Shown: piece after piece, positions 24,102-32,839 of the stretch
Numbering within the stretch: the stretch's first letter is position 1
Layout of the letters: each line of letters opens with the position of its first letter
Source: Deferribacteraceae bacterium UBA6793
Lineage (GTDB): Bacteria > Chrysiogenota > Deferribacteres > Deferribacterales > Geovibrionaceae
Length of the DNA stretch: 64,000 nucleotides
NCBI GenBank assembly: GCA_002452405.1
Contig: DKFP01000008.1
Coordinates: 1-64,000, forward strand
Reading direction: 5' to 3'
The notes under the pieces: generated by a model
The model's database searches: none
Told to the model about the DNA's origin: nothing
Seen by the model: the letters and a program-made list of their open reading frames with translations, nothing else
Made by a program: the position numbers and the translations under genes

Positions 24102-25223
24102 ATGATAATAGACGACACAACTCTCAGAGACGGAGAACAGACACCAGGAGTGGCGTTCACCCGTAAGGAAAGGCTGGAAATAGCCCGCAGGCTGGACGCT
24201 ATCGGTGTTCAGGAGATAGAGGCGGGCATACCCGTAATGGGCATAGACGAGTCCGCAATGTTCGCGTCCATCATGGACTTAGGACTCAAAGCGCGCATCA
24301 TAGCATGGAACCGAGCACTGGTTAAAGACGTTCAGGCATCGGTGATAGCAGGTGCGAACTCAATAGAGATATCGTTGCCCCTTTCGGACATACAGATTGA
24401 GACGAAGCTGGGCAAAACACGCGAATGGGTGCTTAAACAGATAGCAGAGGTGCTTGATTATTGCGCAAAATATAATCTCTATATATCTGTCGGGGGCGAG
24501 GACGCTTCAAGGGCGCATCCCGACTTCATAGAGCAGTACGTTCAGACCATAGAGGCGCACGGCGCATCCCGCTTCCGCTTTTGCGACACGGTGGGCATAC
24601 TCGATCCGTTCCGTACATATAATATGACAAAGAGAATCAGAGAGGCAACGAAGCTGGATCTTGAGGTGCATACCCACAACGATTTCGGCATGGCGACGGC
24701 AAACGCTCTGGCGGCTGTTCAGGCGGGTGCGACACATGTAAACACCACTGTTATGGGGCTTGGCGAGCGCGCGGGCAACGCGCCTCTGGAAGAGATAATC
24801 ATGGCGGCGCGTCACGTATACGGCAACGAGGACACATTCAACACGAAGCATCTGCGTCCCCTTTCCGAATATGTGGCACAGGCGGCGGGCAGACATGTTG
24901 ATCCGCAGCGTCCTGTCATCGGTGAATATATGTTCACCCACGAATCGGGCATCCATACTGACGGCGTGCTTAAAAATCCTAAGAACTATGAGCCTTTCGA
25001 CCCTGAGGAACTGGATATGAAGCGCCATCTTGTTTTCGGCAACCAATCGGGTCTGCACGTTCTGGAGCACATGCTTGTGCAGGAGGGGATACACCTGAAC
25101 CAGTGGCAGCTTGCCGGGCTTTTGTACGAGGCGAAGAAACTTGCCAGAAAGAACAAGGCTGTTCTCAGAAATAAGGACGTTTCCGGTCTCTGCGAAAAGA
25201 TGGGACTCTGTATCGGCGTATAA
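24102..25223 (+). CDS. nifV: Homocitrate synthase
   Basis: NifV condenses acetyl-CoA and 2-oxoglutarate to homocitrate, the organic ligand of FeMo-co. The HMGL-like TIM barrel shows DDTTLRDGEQTPGVAF at the N terminus, HTHNDFGMATANALAAV and GLGERAGNAPLEE, and it ends near residue 370 without the leucine-sensing domain of LeuA. Length 373 is normal. GGGAGG sits just before the ATG, with its own sigma-54 promoter. It differs clearly from the leuA product at 45862. Confidence 0.93.
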   Translation: MIIDDTTLRDGEQTPGVAFTRKERLEIARRLDAIGVQEIEAGIPVMGIDESAMFASIMDLGLKARIIAWNRALVKDVQASVIAGANSIEISLPLSDIQIETKLGKTREWVLKQIAEVLDYCAKYNLYISVGGEDASRAHPDFIEQYVQTIEAHGASRFRFCDTVGILDPFRTYNMTKRIREATKLDLEVHTHNDFGMATANALAAVQAGATHVNTTVMGLGERAGNAPLEEIIMAARHVYGNEDTFNTKHLRPLSEYVAQAAGRHVDPQRPVIGEYMFTHESGIHTDGVLKNPKNYEPFDPEELDMKRHLVFGNQSGLHVLEHMLVQEGIHLNQWQLAGLLYEAKKLARKNKAVLRNKDVSGLCEKMGLCIGV

Positions 25224-25231
25224 ATATAACG

Positions 25232-25254
25232 GAGGGCGGGCACTATCCGCCCTC
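25232..25254 (+). terminator. nifV terminator hairpin
   Basis: GAGGGCGG (25232-25239) pairs with CCGCCCTC (25247-25254) a few bases after the nifV stop. The T run is weak. Confidence 0.6.
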
Positions 25255-25257
25255 ATA

Positions 25258-25570
25258 ACTATGTCAGAAATGATATTGCCGCGTTGCTGAGGTTCATAGT
25301 GAAGACGGAAAGCCGTCTATGCGAGGGCATCAACCAGAAGCAGTCTGTCTCACATCTTCATTGCATATAATTTTCCTCTTTCTGTCAAAAGTACGACATT
25401 TTCATTTCATTTTGCACTTATGTTGAACCGTTGGAGCATATCACGTAAGTTATGTCTTATACTGAAAGACGAGACTGCTTCACCCTTTCAGGGTTCGCAG
25501 AGACGGACTTTATTTTTCGTCTTCGCGAGGGCTTTATGCCCGAAGCGATCTCATTTTGGTTTGATTTTGT
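25258..25570. repeat. Dispersed repeats, two degenerate copies (D and E)
   Basis: Copy D (about 25258-25355) starts ATGTCAGAAATGATATTGCC and carries AAGACGG.AA.CCGTCT. Copy E (about 25465-25560) has GAGACTGCTTCACCC, GTTCGCAGAGACG, CGTCTTCGCGAGG and GCGATCTCAT. Together they fill most of the 413-bp gap before the phosphonate operon. Confidence 0.6.
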
Positions 25571-25636
25571 CCTCTCGTTCTAAAAGCGTCATTATTTACG
25601 TGATATGCTCTGGAACTTATTCTGACGGAGGTCAAA

Positions 25637-26647
25637 ATGAAGAAAATATTTCTGATGTTTATTGCGATGCTCACATTCGCCATGTCGGCGTTCGCCGGAG
25701 AGATAACGGTCTACACCGCTCTTGAGGACGACCAGTACCCTGTTTATCTCGAATCATTCAAAAAACAGTATCCCGATATCAAGGTCAACATTGTAAGGGA
25801 TTCCACAGGTATAATCACCGCACGTCTGCTGGCTGAGAAAGCCAACCCTCAGGCGGACGTTGTATGGGGACTTGCAGCTACCAGCCTTCTTGTGCTGGAC
25901 AGCCAGAAAATGCTCACTCCCTATGCGCCCAAAGGCGTTGAAAAGGTCATGTCCCAGTTCAAAGACAACAAAAAAGTACCTGCATGGGTCGGCATCGACG
26001 CGTGGATGACATCTTTCACAGTTAACAAGCCTGAGCTTGAAAAACGTAACCTGCCCATCCCTGCAAGCTACTCCGACCTGCTGAAGCCCGCATACAAAGG
26101 GCTTATCACCATGCCTAACCCCGCATCATCCGGCACAGGCTATCTGACAGTCAACGCATGGATGCAGATATATAAAGAGAAAAAGGCGTGGGAATACATG
26201 GACAAACTTCACCAGAACGTCGCCCTGTACACACACTCCGGCTCCAAACCTTCTAAAATGGCTGCTACAGGCGAATACCCAATCGGTATTTCATTCGGTT
26301 ACAGAGGCATTACAGAGATGAAAAAAGGCGCGCCGGTCGCGGTTGTTTTCCCCAAAGAGGGTTCCGGCTGGGATCTTGAGGCGAATGCGCTTATGAAGAA
26401 AAAATCAATCAGCCCCGACGCTAAAAAATTCCTCGACTGGGCTATCTCTTCAGAAGCTATGACGGAATACAATAAAAACTTCGCCATCATCACTGTTAAA
26501 AACAACAATCCCGTTCCAGCCGGATACGTTGCTGAACCACTCAGGCAGATAATCAAAAACGACCTCAACTGGGCGGCGCAGAACAGAGAGAGAATACTTA
26601 AAGAATGGTCTGCGAGATACGACGCAAAGAGCGAACCCAGGAAATAA
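25637..26647 (+). CDS. 2-aminoethylphosphonate ABC transporter substrate-binding protein
   Basis: 336 residues with a signal peptide (FLMFIAMLTFAMSAFA). It belongs to the ferric-binding-like type 2 periplasmic family: ITVYTALEDDQYPVYLESF at the mature start, and MPNPASSGTGYLTVNAWMQ in the hinge. Binding proteins of this type act in PhnSTUV-like uptake of 2-aminoethylphosphonate; iron(III) alone would be the alternative, but the linked phnX and phnW argue for phosphonate. GGAGGT precedes the ATG. A hairpin follows before the ATPase gene. Confidence 0.85.
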   Translation: MKKIFLMFIAMLTFAMSAFAGEITVYTALEDDQYPVYLESFKKQYPDIKVNIVRDSTGIITARLLAEKANPQADVVWGLAATSLLVLDSQKMLTPYAPKGVEKVMSQFKDNKKVPAWVGIDAWMTSFTVNKPELEKRNLPIPASYSDLLKPAYKGLITMPNPASSGTGYLTVNAWMQIYKEKKAWEYMDKLHQNVALYTHSGSKPSKMAATGEYPIGISFGYRGITEMKKGAPVAVVFPKEGSGWDLEANALMKKKSISPDAKKFLDWAISSEAMTEYNKNFAIITVKNNNPVPAGYVAEPLRQIIKNDLNWAAQNRERILKEWSARYDAKSEPRK

Positions 26648-26656
26648 CACTTCTTA

Positions 26657-26686
26657 TGCGGGGAGGGGATGAACGCCCTCTCCGCA
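26657..26686 (+). other. Hairpin between binding-protein and ATPase genes
   Basis: TGCGGGGAGGG (26657-26667) pairs with CCCTCTCCGCA (26676-26686) with one G-T pair. No T run follows. Hairpins here commonly protect the upstream mRNA so that binding protein exceeds transporter. Confidence 0.5.
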
Positions 26687-26711
26687 ACCCCCAAAAAACC
26701 GACGGGAAACA

Positions 26712-27692
26712 ATGGAAAACGAATATCTTAAAACATGTAACATAACCAAATCGTTTGGCGGAAAGCGAGTGCTGAACGATGTTTCATTTACCGCGAAACG
26801 CGGCGAATTTATCTGTCTGCTTGGTCCTTCCGGCTGCGGAAAGACTACTCTTCTGCGCATCATCGCCGGACTTGAAAACTCCGACAGCGGCACAGTGTTT
26901 TTCCGGGGTAAGGATTTTACGCCTGTTCCGGCTTCACGGAGGAACTTCGGCATAGTTTTTCAGTCATACGCACTGTTTCCGAACCTGACAGTTACCCAGA
27001 ATATCGCATATGGGCTTAAAACACGTGACATAGGCAAAAAAGCGGCAGACGGAATAGTCAACGAAATGCTTGAAATAACAGGACTCCACGGAGAAAAGGA
27101 AAAATATCCGTTCCAGCTTTCCGGCGGACAGCAGCAGCGGGTGGCTCTGGCAAGGGCTCTGGCGCTTAATCCCGGCATACTCCTTCTGGATGAACCCCTT
27201 TCGGCACTGGACGCCAAGGTGCGCGAAAAACTCCGCAAGGAGATACGCGCCATCCACGACAAAATGAACATAACCACTGTGATGGTCACTCACGATCAGG
27301 AGGAGGCTATCACCGTTTCAGATAAGATAGCTGTCATGAACGGCGGCGTAATAGAGCAGTTCGGTACGCCGGACGAGCTGTATTTCACCCCGAAAACGGA
27401 GTTCATCGCCGGATTTGTGGGGATGATGAACTTTTTGCACCTTGACGGAAGAAAGGTTGGCGTCCGCCCCGAACAGATACGCGTGAGCACGTTCAGCAAC
27501 GAGGGTATAAACGCCGTTGTGAAAGATATTGAATTTCGCGGGTCATTTTTGAGACTTTTTCTGAAACTGGAGAACATAAAGACCGATTCACCGCTGGTGG
27601 TGGATGTCAGTTCGTGCGACCCCGCCATGCAAAGGCTGAGAGCGGAGAGTCTTATCAAGGTGCAGATACCGGAATCTGCCATCAGTTTTTAG
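26712..27692 (+). CDS. 2-aminoethylphosphonate ABC transporter ATP-binding protein
   Basis: 326 residues. Walker A GPSGCGKTTLL, Q-loop VFQSYALFPNLTV, signature LSGGQQQRVALARAL, Walker B ILLLDEPLSALD and H-loop VTHDQEEA are all intact. A C-terminal regulatory beta domain (about 245-326, VGVRPEQIRVS) marks the spermidine/iron/phosphonate type. It energises the permease encoded 9 bp downstream. Confidence 0.88.
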   Translation: MENEYLKTCNITKSFGGKRVLNDVSFTAKRGEFICLLGPSGCGKTTLLRIIAGLENSDSGTVFFRGKDFTPVPASRRNFGIVFQSYALFPNLTVTQNIAYGLKTRDIGKKAADGIVNEMLEITGLHGEKEKYPFQLSGGQQQRVALARALALNPGILLLDEPLSALDAKVREKLRKEIRAIHDKMNITTVMVTHDQEEAITVSDKIAVMNGGVIEQFGTPDELYFTPKTEFIAGFVGMMNFLHLDGRKVGVRPEQIRVSTFSNEGINAVVKDIEFRGSFLRLFLKLENIKTDSPLVVDVSSCDPAMQRLRAESLIKVQIPESAISF

Positions 27693-27701
27693 GACTGTCC
27701 A

Positions 27702-29396
27702 ATGAAGGCAAAAACCGTTACTTCGGTTCTTATAGGGCTGATAATAGTCTATTTTCTGCTTTTCTTTTTTCTTCCGCTGGTGAGCATAGGCAGGCTTGCG
27801 TTTTATAACACGGACGGAGTGTTCATCGGGTTTAAGAACTTCGCTGAATACTTCACGTCTCCAAACATGATATCCTCTTTTAAAAACTCTTTCGCCGTGT
27901 CGGGTACAGTGACAGTGGTCACGTTTCTGCTGGCGTTTTTCTATGCGTTCAGCATCTCCCGCATCCATATGCGCGGGAAGTACGTCCTGCGTTATATCTC
28001 CATGATTTCACTTTTCACGCCGACGATGCTCCACGGTATCGCGCTGGTGTATCTTTTCGGACGGCAGGGACTGGTTTCAAACCTGTTCGTGTCGTGGTTT
28101 AACGCGAAGATGCATACGAATCACGTTTTTCCGTTTGAGATTTACGGAGCGGCGGGCATAATCATTTCTGAGGTGATATACACTTTCCCCCACGCGTATC
28201 TGATACTCTCCGTTTCGTTCGCCATGAGCGACCAGAGGCTTTATGAGGCGGCGGAGACAATGGGCGCGGGCAAGCTGCGTAAATTTTTCACCGTTACCCT
28301 GCCGTCCGTAAAATACGGTGCCATATCGGCGATTACTACCATCTTCATACTGAGCTTCACCGATATGGGTGCGCCTAAGATTGTTGGCGGTCAGTATAAC
28401 GTCATGGCGGTTGATATTTATAAGCAGGTGATAGGTCAACAGAATTTTTCCATGGGCGCGACAGTTGCCGTGCTTCTGCTGGTTCCTGCACTGATAGCGT
28501 TTTTCATCGACAGGCTCATCCAGCAACGGCAGGGGGCGACCTTTTCGTCAAAATCAGTGCCCTATGTCATAAAGCGCAGCCTCTTTTCGGAGCTGCTGGC
28601 GGCGGCTTACTGCTGGGGCATAGCGCTTCTGATACTGTTCGTAATCGGTACTTCGGTGTTTGTGTCGTTCATGAAATTCTTTCCGTATGACATGACGCTG
28701 ACACTGAAACACTATATGTTTAAGTATGTTGCGGGTGACTTTTCGTCATATCTGAACAGCCTGAAGGTTGCTCTTGGAACGGCTGCGGTCGGAACGGCGG
28801 TGGCGTTTGCGGCGGCATACACAGCGGAGAAGACAAAAGCGAAGGACGTTTTCCGCAAGGTTCCCTATGCGCTGGCGATAACGACTCTGGCGGTGCCGGG
28901 GCTTGTTATCGGTCTGGCATACATACTCTTTTTTAACAGCCCTTCGAATCCGTTCTCGTTCATTTACGGCACCCTGACCATACTGGTGCTGGCAAACATA
29001 ATCCACTTCATCGCAGTTCCCGTGATGTCCATAACAAGTTCGCTGAAAAAACAGGACAGAGAATATGACAACGTGGCGGAATCTATGGGTGTTCCGCCTG
29101 TTAAGACTCTTTTCCGCGTTACTCTGCCCCTGTCGCTTAACGCCGTGATGGAGACTTTTTTCTATTTTTTCGTGAACTCAATGGTGACGATATCGGCGGT
29201 GATATTCCTTTACGGGCAAGACACTAAACTTGCCACCATAGCCATCGTGAGCATGGACGATGCGGGGGATACAGCCGCCGCAGCCGCAATGGCGAGCCTG
29301 ATACTCTTCACCAATATGGGTGTGAAAATAATCTATGACATAGCCGCAGGGATGATTCGGAAAAAGACCGCCCGCTGGCAGACAATACAGAGGTAG
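27702..29396 (+). CDS. 2-aminoethylphosphonate ABC transporter permease (double module)
   Basis: 564 residues with about 12 membrane segments in two homologous halves. EAA loops are visible in each half: AAETMGAGKLRKFFTVTLP and AESMGVPPVKTLFRVTLPLS. This two-in-one layout is known for Fe(III)-type and PhnV-like permeases and replaces two separate subunits. It starts 9 bp after the ATPase gene and ends 2 bp before the fused phosphonatase gene. Confidence 0.87.
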   Translation: MKAKTVTSVLIGLIIVYFLLFFFLPLVSIGRLAFYNTDGVFIGFKNFAEYFTSPNMISSFKNSFAVSGTVTVVTFLLAFFYAFSISRIHMRGKYVLRYISMISLFTPTMLHGIALVYLFGRQGLVSNLFVSWFNAKMHTNHVFPFEIYGAAGIIISEVIYTFPHAYLILSVSFAMSDQRLYEAAETMGAGKLRKFFTVTLPSVKYGAISAITTIFILSFTDMGAPKIVGGQYNVMAVDIYKQVIGQQNFSMGATVAVLLLVPALIAFFIDRLIQQRQGATFSSKSVPYVIKRSLFSELLAAAYCWGIALLILFVIGTSVFVSFMKFFPYDMTLTLKHYMFKYVAGDFSSYLNSLKVALGTAAVGTAVAFAAAYTAEKTKAKDVFRKVPYALAITTLAVPGLVIGLAYILFFNSPSNPFSFIYGTLTILVLANIIHFIAVPVMSITSSLKKQDREYDNVAESMGVPPVKTLFRVTLPLSLNAVMETFFYFFVNSMVTISAVIFLYGQDTKLATIAIVSMDDAGDTAAAAAMASLILFTNMGVKIIYDIAAGMIRKKTARWQTIQR

Positions 29397-29398
29397 AT

Positions 29399-31534
29399 AT
29401 GAATATTAAAGCTGTCATCTTCGATTGGGCAGGAACAGCCGTGGACTACGGATGCTTCGCACCCGTTGCCGCCATGATATCTGTTCTGGGGGAAGATGGA
29501 ATAACCGTTACGCCCGATCAGGTACGCCTGCACATGGGTATGAAAAAACGCGACCACATAGGTGAGCTGTTCCGTATGGAGGAGGTCGCCGCGCAGTTTG
29601 AAAAGGTGCACGGGCACAGAGCTTCGGAAACGGAGATAGATGTTATTTACGAAAAGATAGACAGACGACTCACCGACAGTCTGCCTGAATTTTCATCACC
29701 CATAGAAGGTTTCCTGAACGTCGTTTCGCAGATACGGGCTATGGGGCTGAAAATCGGGTCCACCACAGGATACACAAAGAGCATGATGGAGGTTGTGGCG
29801 GCGAACGCAGCGCGTCAGGGTTATGCGCCCGATCATATCGTCGCTTCGGACGAGGTGCCGGCGGGCAGACCGGCTCCCTGGATGTGCCATGAGAATATGC
29901 GGGTGCTGAACGCCTTTCCAGCGTCCTTCTGCGTTAAGGTGGGGGATACTGTGGCGGACATCAAAGAGGGACTGAACGCCGGAATGTGGTCTGTGGGGCT
30001 TGTCATGGGGGGAAGCGAAATGGGGCTTTCACCGGAAGAAGTGCAATCCGCCGACCGCTATCTGCTGATGAAAAAGGCGTATGAAACAGCCGAAAGGCTT
30101 TATGAGGCGGGCGCACATTACGTCGCTGTATTCAACAGCGAGCTGCCCGCGATACTTAAAAAAATAGACGCACGCACGGCAAGGGGCGAAACCCCCTCGG
30201 CGGCGGGCAGAAGTCTTGTCACCGAAGGCGAATCAAACATGTCCGTTCTGCGCTCGTTCCGCAATTCAGAGCTTTCCGCTGAATCGGCGGAACTGGTAAA
30301 GAGGGACGACGCGGTATTCTTAGGTCAGGCGCTTTCGTCCCCCTGTCTGGATGCGGTAACTGAATGTAAAGATTCAGGATTTACCCTGACAGGCGGCAGG
30401 AAAGTGCTCGATTTTCACGGAAACGGTGTCCATCAGACAGGGTTTGGCAACGAACACGTTATAGACGCCGTGGCAGAGCAGATGGATACCCTGTCATTCT
30501 GCCCCAGAAGATATACGAACGAAAAAACTGTTTTACTGGCTGAAAAACTTATGGAGCTGACGGGGATGGAGAGGGTTCTTTTTGCTCCAGCTGCAACCCT
30601 CGCAGTCAGCAGCGCCATAAAACTTGCCATGAAGTTCACGGGCAAAACGAAAATACTCTCGACATACGGCTCATTCCACGGGGCGAGTCTCGATGCGCTT
30701 TCAGCCGCGGGCGATTCCGGATTTCTGAGCGGTATCAAAGGGTTTGATATAGGCGAGAATTTCCTTCCATACGACAGCTACAGGTGCATGTTTGGCGACT
30801 GCTCCGTCTGCGGACACAAGTGCCTTGAATTGCTGGAAAAACGCATCAAAGAGAATAACAACGTTGCCGCCGTTATACTTGAGGCGGTGCGCTGCACAAC
30901 CGTCCACGTCCCCGACAGGGCATATTTTGAAAGGCTGGACGCCATATGCAGAAAATACGGCGTACTGAAGATATTTGATGAGACGGCTGCCGGGCTGGGC
31001 AGGTCGGGCAAATGGTTCTCATATCAGCATTTTGGCATTGAGCCTGATATGGTTGTCGCCGGAAAAGGACTTGGCGGCGGGGTTATGCCGCTCGCATGTC
31101 TGATGGCGCGAAAAGGTCTGGACGGTGCGCAGGATATATCCATCGGACACTACACTCACGAGAAGAACCCTGTTGCCTGCGTTGCCGGACTTGCAGCAAT
31201 AGATTTCATGGAGAAAGAGGGGCTGCCGGAGCAGGCGGGCAGAAAGGGTGATAATTTCGGCACCGTGCTGAACGGACTGCACAAAAAATACTCACATGTG
31301 ATAGGCGACGTGCGCCATCTTGGGCTGATGGCGGCGGTTGAAATTGATAAAAACGTGAAAGAGCGGAATTTTATTGCGGAATATGTGATGTACGAATCGC
31401 TGAAAGCGGGTCTGAGCTTCAAGGTGTCAGCAGGAAGCGTACTGACCCTTTCGCCGGCGCTCACAATAACGGATGATGAGCTTGCAAAATCGGCGGAAAT
31501 ACTCGATTCCGCACTGGCTCAGGTCAGGATATAG
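29399..31534 (+). CDS. Fusion: phosphonoacetaldehyde hydrolase + class III aminotransferase-like enzyme
   Basis: 711 residues with two whole enzymes. Residues 1-270 are PhnX of the HAD family: nucleophile Asp9 in IFDWAGTAVD, Schiff-base lysine near 49-50 in HMGMKKRDHIGEL, and VGDTVADIKEGLNAGMWSVG. After a linker, residues about 300-711 are a PLP fold-type I class III enzyme with IFDETAAGLGRSG and the PLP lysine Lys556 in VVAGKGLGGGVMP. In aminoethylphosphonate clusters such domains include PbfA, the ammonia-lyase for (R)-1-hydroxy-2-aminoethylphosphonate. The reading frame is continuous across the joint. Confidence 0.85.
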   Translation: MNIKAVIFDWAGTAVDYGCFAPVAAMISVLGEDGITVTPDQVRLHMGMKKRDHIGELFRMEEVAAQFEKVHGHRASETEIDVIYEKIDRRLTDSLPEFSSPIEGFLNVVSQIRAMGLKIGSTTGYTKSMMEVVAANAARQGYAPDHIVASDEVPAGRPAPWMCHENMRVLNAFPASFCVKVGDTVADIKEGLNAGMWSVGLVMGGSEMGLSPEEVQSADRYLLMKKAYETAERLYEAGAHYVAVFNSELPAILKKIDARTARGETPSAAGRSLVTEGESNMSVLRSFRNSELSAESAELVKRDDAVFLGQALSSPCLDAVTECKDSGFTLTGGRKVLDFHGNGVHQTGFGNEHVIDAVAEQMDTLSFCPRRYTNEKTVLLAEKLMELTGMERVLFAPAATLAVSSAIKLAMKFTGKTKILSTYGSFHGASLDALSAAGDSGFLSGIKGFDIGENFLPYDSYRCMFGDCSVCGHKCLELLEKRIKENNNVAAVILEAVRCTTVHVPDRAYFERLDAICRKYGVLKIFDETAAGLGRSGKWFSYQHFGIEPDMVVAGKGLGGGVMPLACLMARKGLDGAQDISIGHYTHEKNPVACVAGLAAIDFMEKEGLPEQAGRKGDNFGTVLNGLHKKYSHVIGDVRHLGLMAAVEIDKNVKERNFIAEYVMYESLKAGLSFKVSAGSVLTLSPALTITDDELAKSAEILDSALAQVRI

Positions 31535-31543
31535 GAGAGGCAT

Positions 31544-32641
31544 ATGCACGGATTTGATAATAACTACCTACTTTTGACTCCAGGTCCGCTGACAACAACG
31601 CAGAGCGTCAGGGCGGCGATGATGTTCGACGTTCCCACCAGAGACAAAGAGTATTTTGCCATGATTCAGGATATCCGCAAGGAGCTTGTTCAGCTTGCTG
31701 CGGGTGGCGATGACAATTATACGTCAGTTCTAGTTCAGGGTTCCGGCACCTATGCGGTTGAGTCCATGCTGTGCAGCGCGGTGAGCGTCAACGACAGACT
31801 GCTCATAGCCGTAAACGGTGCATACGGGCAGCGGATGGCGGAGATAGCGAAAAAAGCCGGACTGACTTTTGAGACAGTAACCTTTGAAGAGGATGAACCC
31901 GTGGATGTCAAGGCGGTTTCGGATATGCTCTGGAAGGGCGATTTCACACATCTGGCGGTGATACATCTTGAGACCACCACGGGGATACTGAACCCTGTCA
32001 AGGAGCTTGGCAGGCTCTGCGCAGAATCGGGCACGGTGTTCATGGCGGACTGCATGAGCAGTTTCGGTTCGGTTGAGTTCGATATGAGAGATTGCGGGAT
32101 GTCCTTCATGGCGGCATCTTCAAATAAATGTCTTCAGGGTGTGCCGGGCATAGGGCTTGTGGTGTGCCGCAGGGACGCGATTGAAAAATGCAGGGGAAAC
32201 AGCAGGTCGGTTTCACTCGACCTTTACGATCAGTACGCCTTTATGGAATCCTCTAAGGGCGGGTTCCGGTTCACCAGCCCCACACACGTCATACTGGGGC
32301 TGCAACAGGCACTGGCGGAGCTTTCAGAAGAGGGTGGCATAGCAGCCCGCAGCGCGAGATACAGGGAGAATCAGCGTATACTTTCCGAAGGGGTTAAAGC
32401 TCTTGGGTTTAAGCTGTTTCTGGCTGAGGACGTTCAGTCTCCGGTGATAACCACCATAGAGTACCCTCCCGGAGATTTCGATTTCGATGGGATGTATGGC
32501 TTTCTGAAAGACAACGGTTTTTATATCTACCCCGGTAAGCTGACAAAGAAGGATACTTTCAGGATAGGTACCATAGGCAACGTGTTTCCGGATGATATCA
32601 GAAGGCTTTTGGAGTTAATCGAACATTGGCTTGAGGCATAA
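31544..32641 (+). CDS. phnW: 2-aminoethylphosphonate-pyruvate transaminase
   Basis: 365 residues of the class V aminotransferase family. LLLTPGPLTTTQSVRAAM opens the protein, the PLP lysine is Lys195 in ASSNKCLQGVPGIG, and the C terminus has FRIGTIGNVFPDDI. It turns aminoethylphosphonate and pyruvate into phosphonoacetaldehyde and alanine; the PhnX domain encoded just upstream then splits the C-P bond. AGGAGAG precedes the ATG. It is the last gene of the operon. Confidence 0.94.
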   Translation: MHGFDNNYLLLTPGPLTTTQSVRAAMMFDVPTRDKEYFAMIQDIRKELVQLAAGGDDNYTSVLVQGSGTYAVESMLCSAVSVNDRLLIAVNGAYGQRMAEIAKKAGLTFETVTFEEDEPVDVKAVSDMLWKGDFTHLAVIHLETTTGILNPVKELGRLCAESGTVFMADCMSSFGSVEFDMRDCGMSFMAASSNKCLQGVPGIGLVVCRRDAIEKCRGNSRSVSLDLYDQYAFMESSKGGFRFTSPTHVILGLQQALAELSEEGGIAARSARYRENQRILSEGVKALGFKLFLAEDVQSPVITTIEYPPGDFDFDGMYGFLKDNGFYIYPGKLTKKDTFRIGTIGNVFPDDIRRLLELIEHWLEA

Positions 32642-32644
32642 AAA

Positions 32645-32667
32645 AAGGCGGTCAGTGCGACCGCCTT
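32645..32667 (+). terminator. phn operon terminator
   Basis: AAGGCGGTC (32645-32653) pairs with GACCGCCTT (32659-32667), followed by ATTTGTT. A dispersed repeat starts directly after it. Confidence 0.8.
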
Positions 32668-32673
32668 ATTTGT

Positions 32674-32832
32674 TGATAAACTCAGATTATGTTAAATCAA
32701 TGAGACTGCTTCACCCCTGCGGGGTTCGCAGAGACATGACTTTTATTCAGTCTTCGCGAGGAGCACTAGCCGAAGGCTGAATGAGCCCACTTTAAACTAT
32801 TTGTCGAATAATGCGACGAAGCGATCTCATCT
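32674..32832. repeat. Dispersed MITE-like repeat, copy F
   Basis: It begins TGATAAA, a one-base variant of the TGACAAA end, next to the phn terminator. GAGACTGCTTCACCCC, GTCTTCGCGAGGAGCACTAG, CCACTTTAAACTATTTGTCG and GCGATCTCAT follow. Orientation is opposite to copies A and B. Confidence 0.75.
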
Positions 32833-32839
32833 TATCTGT

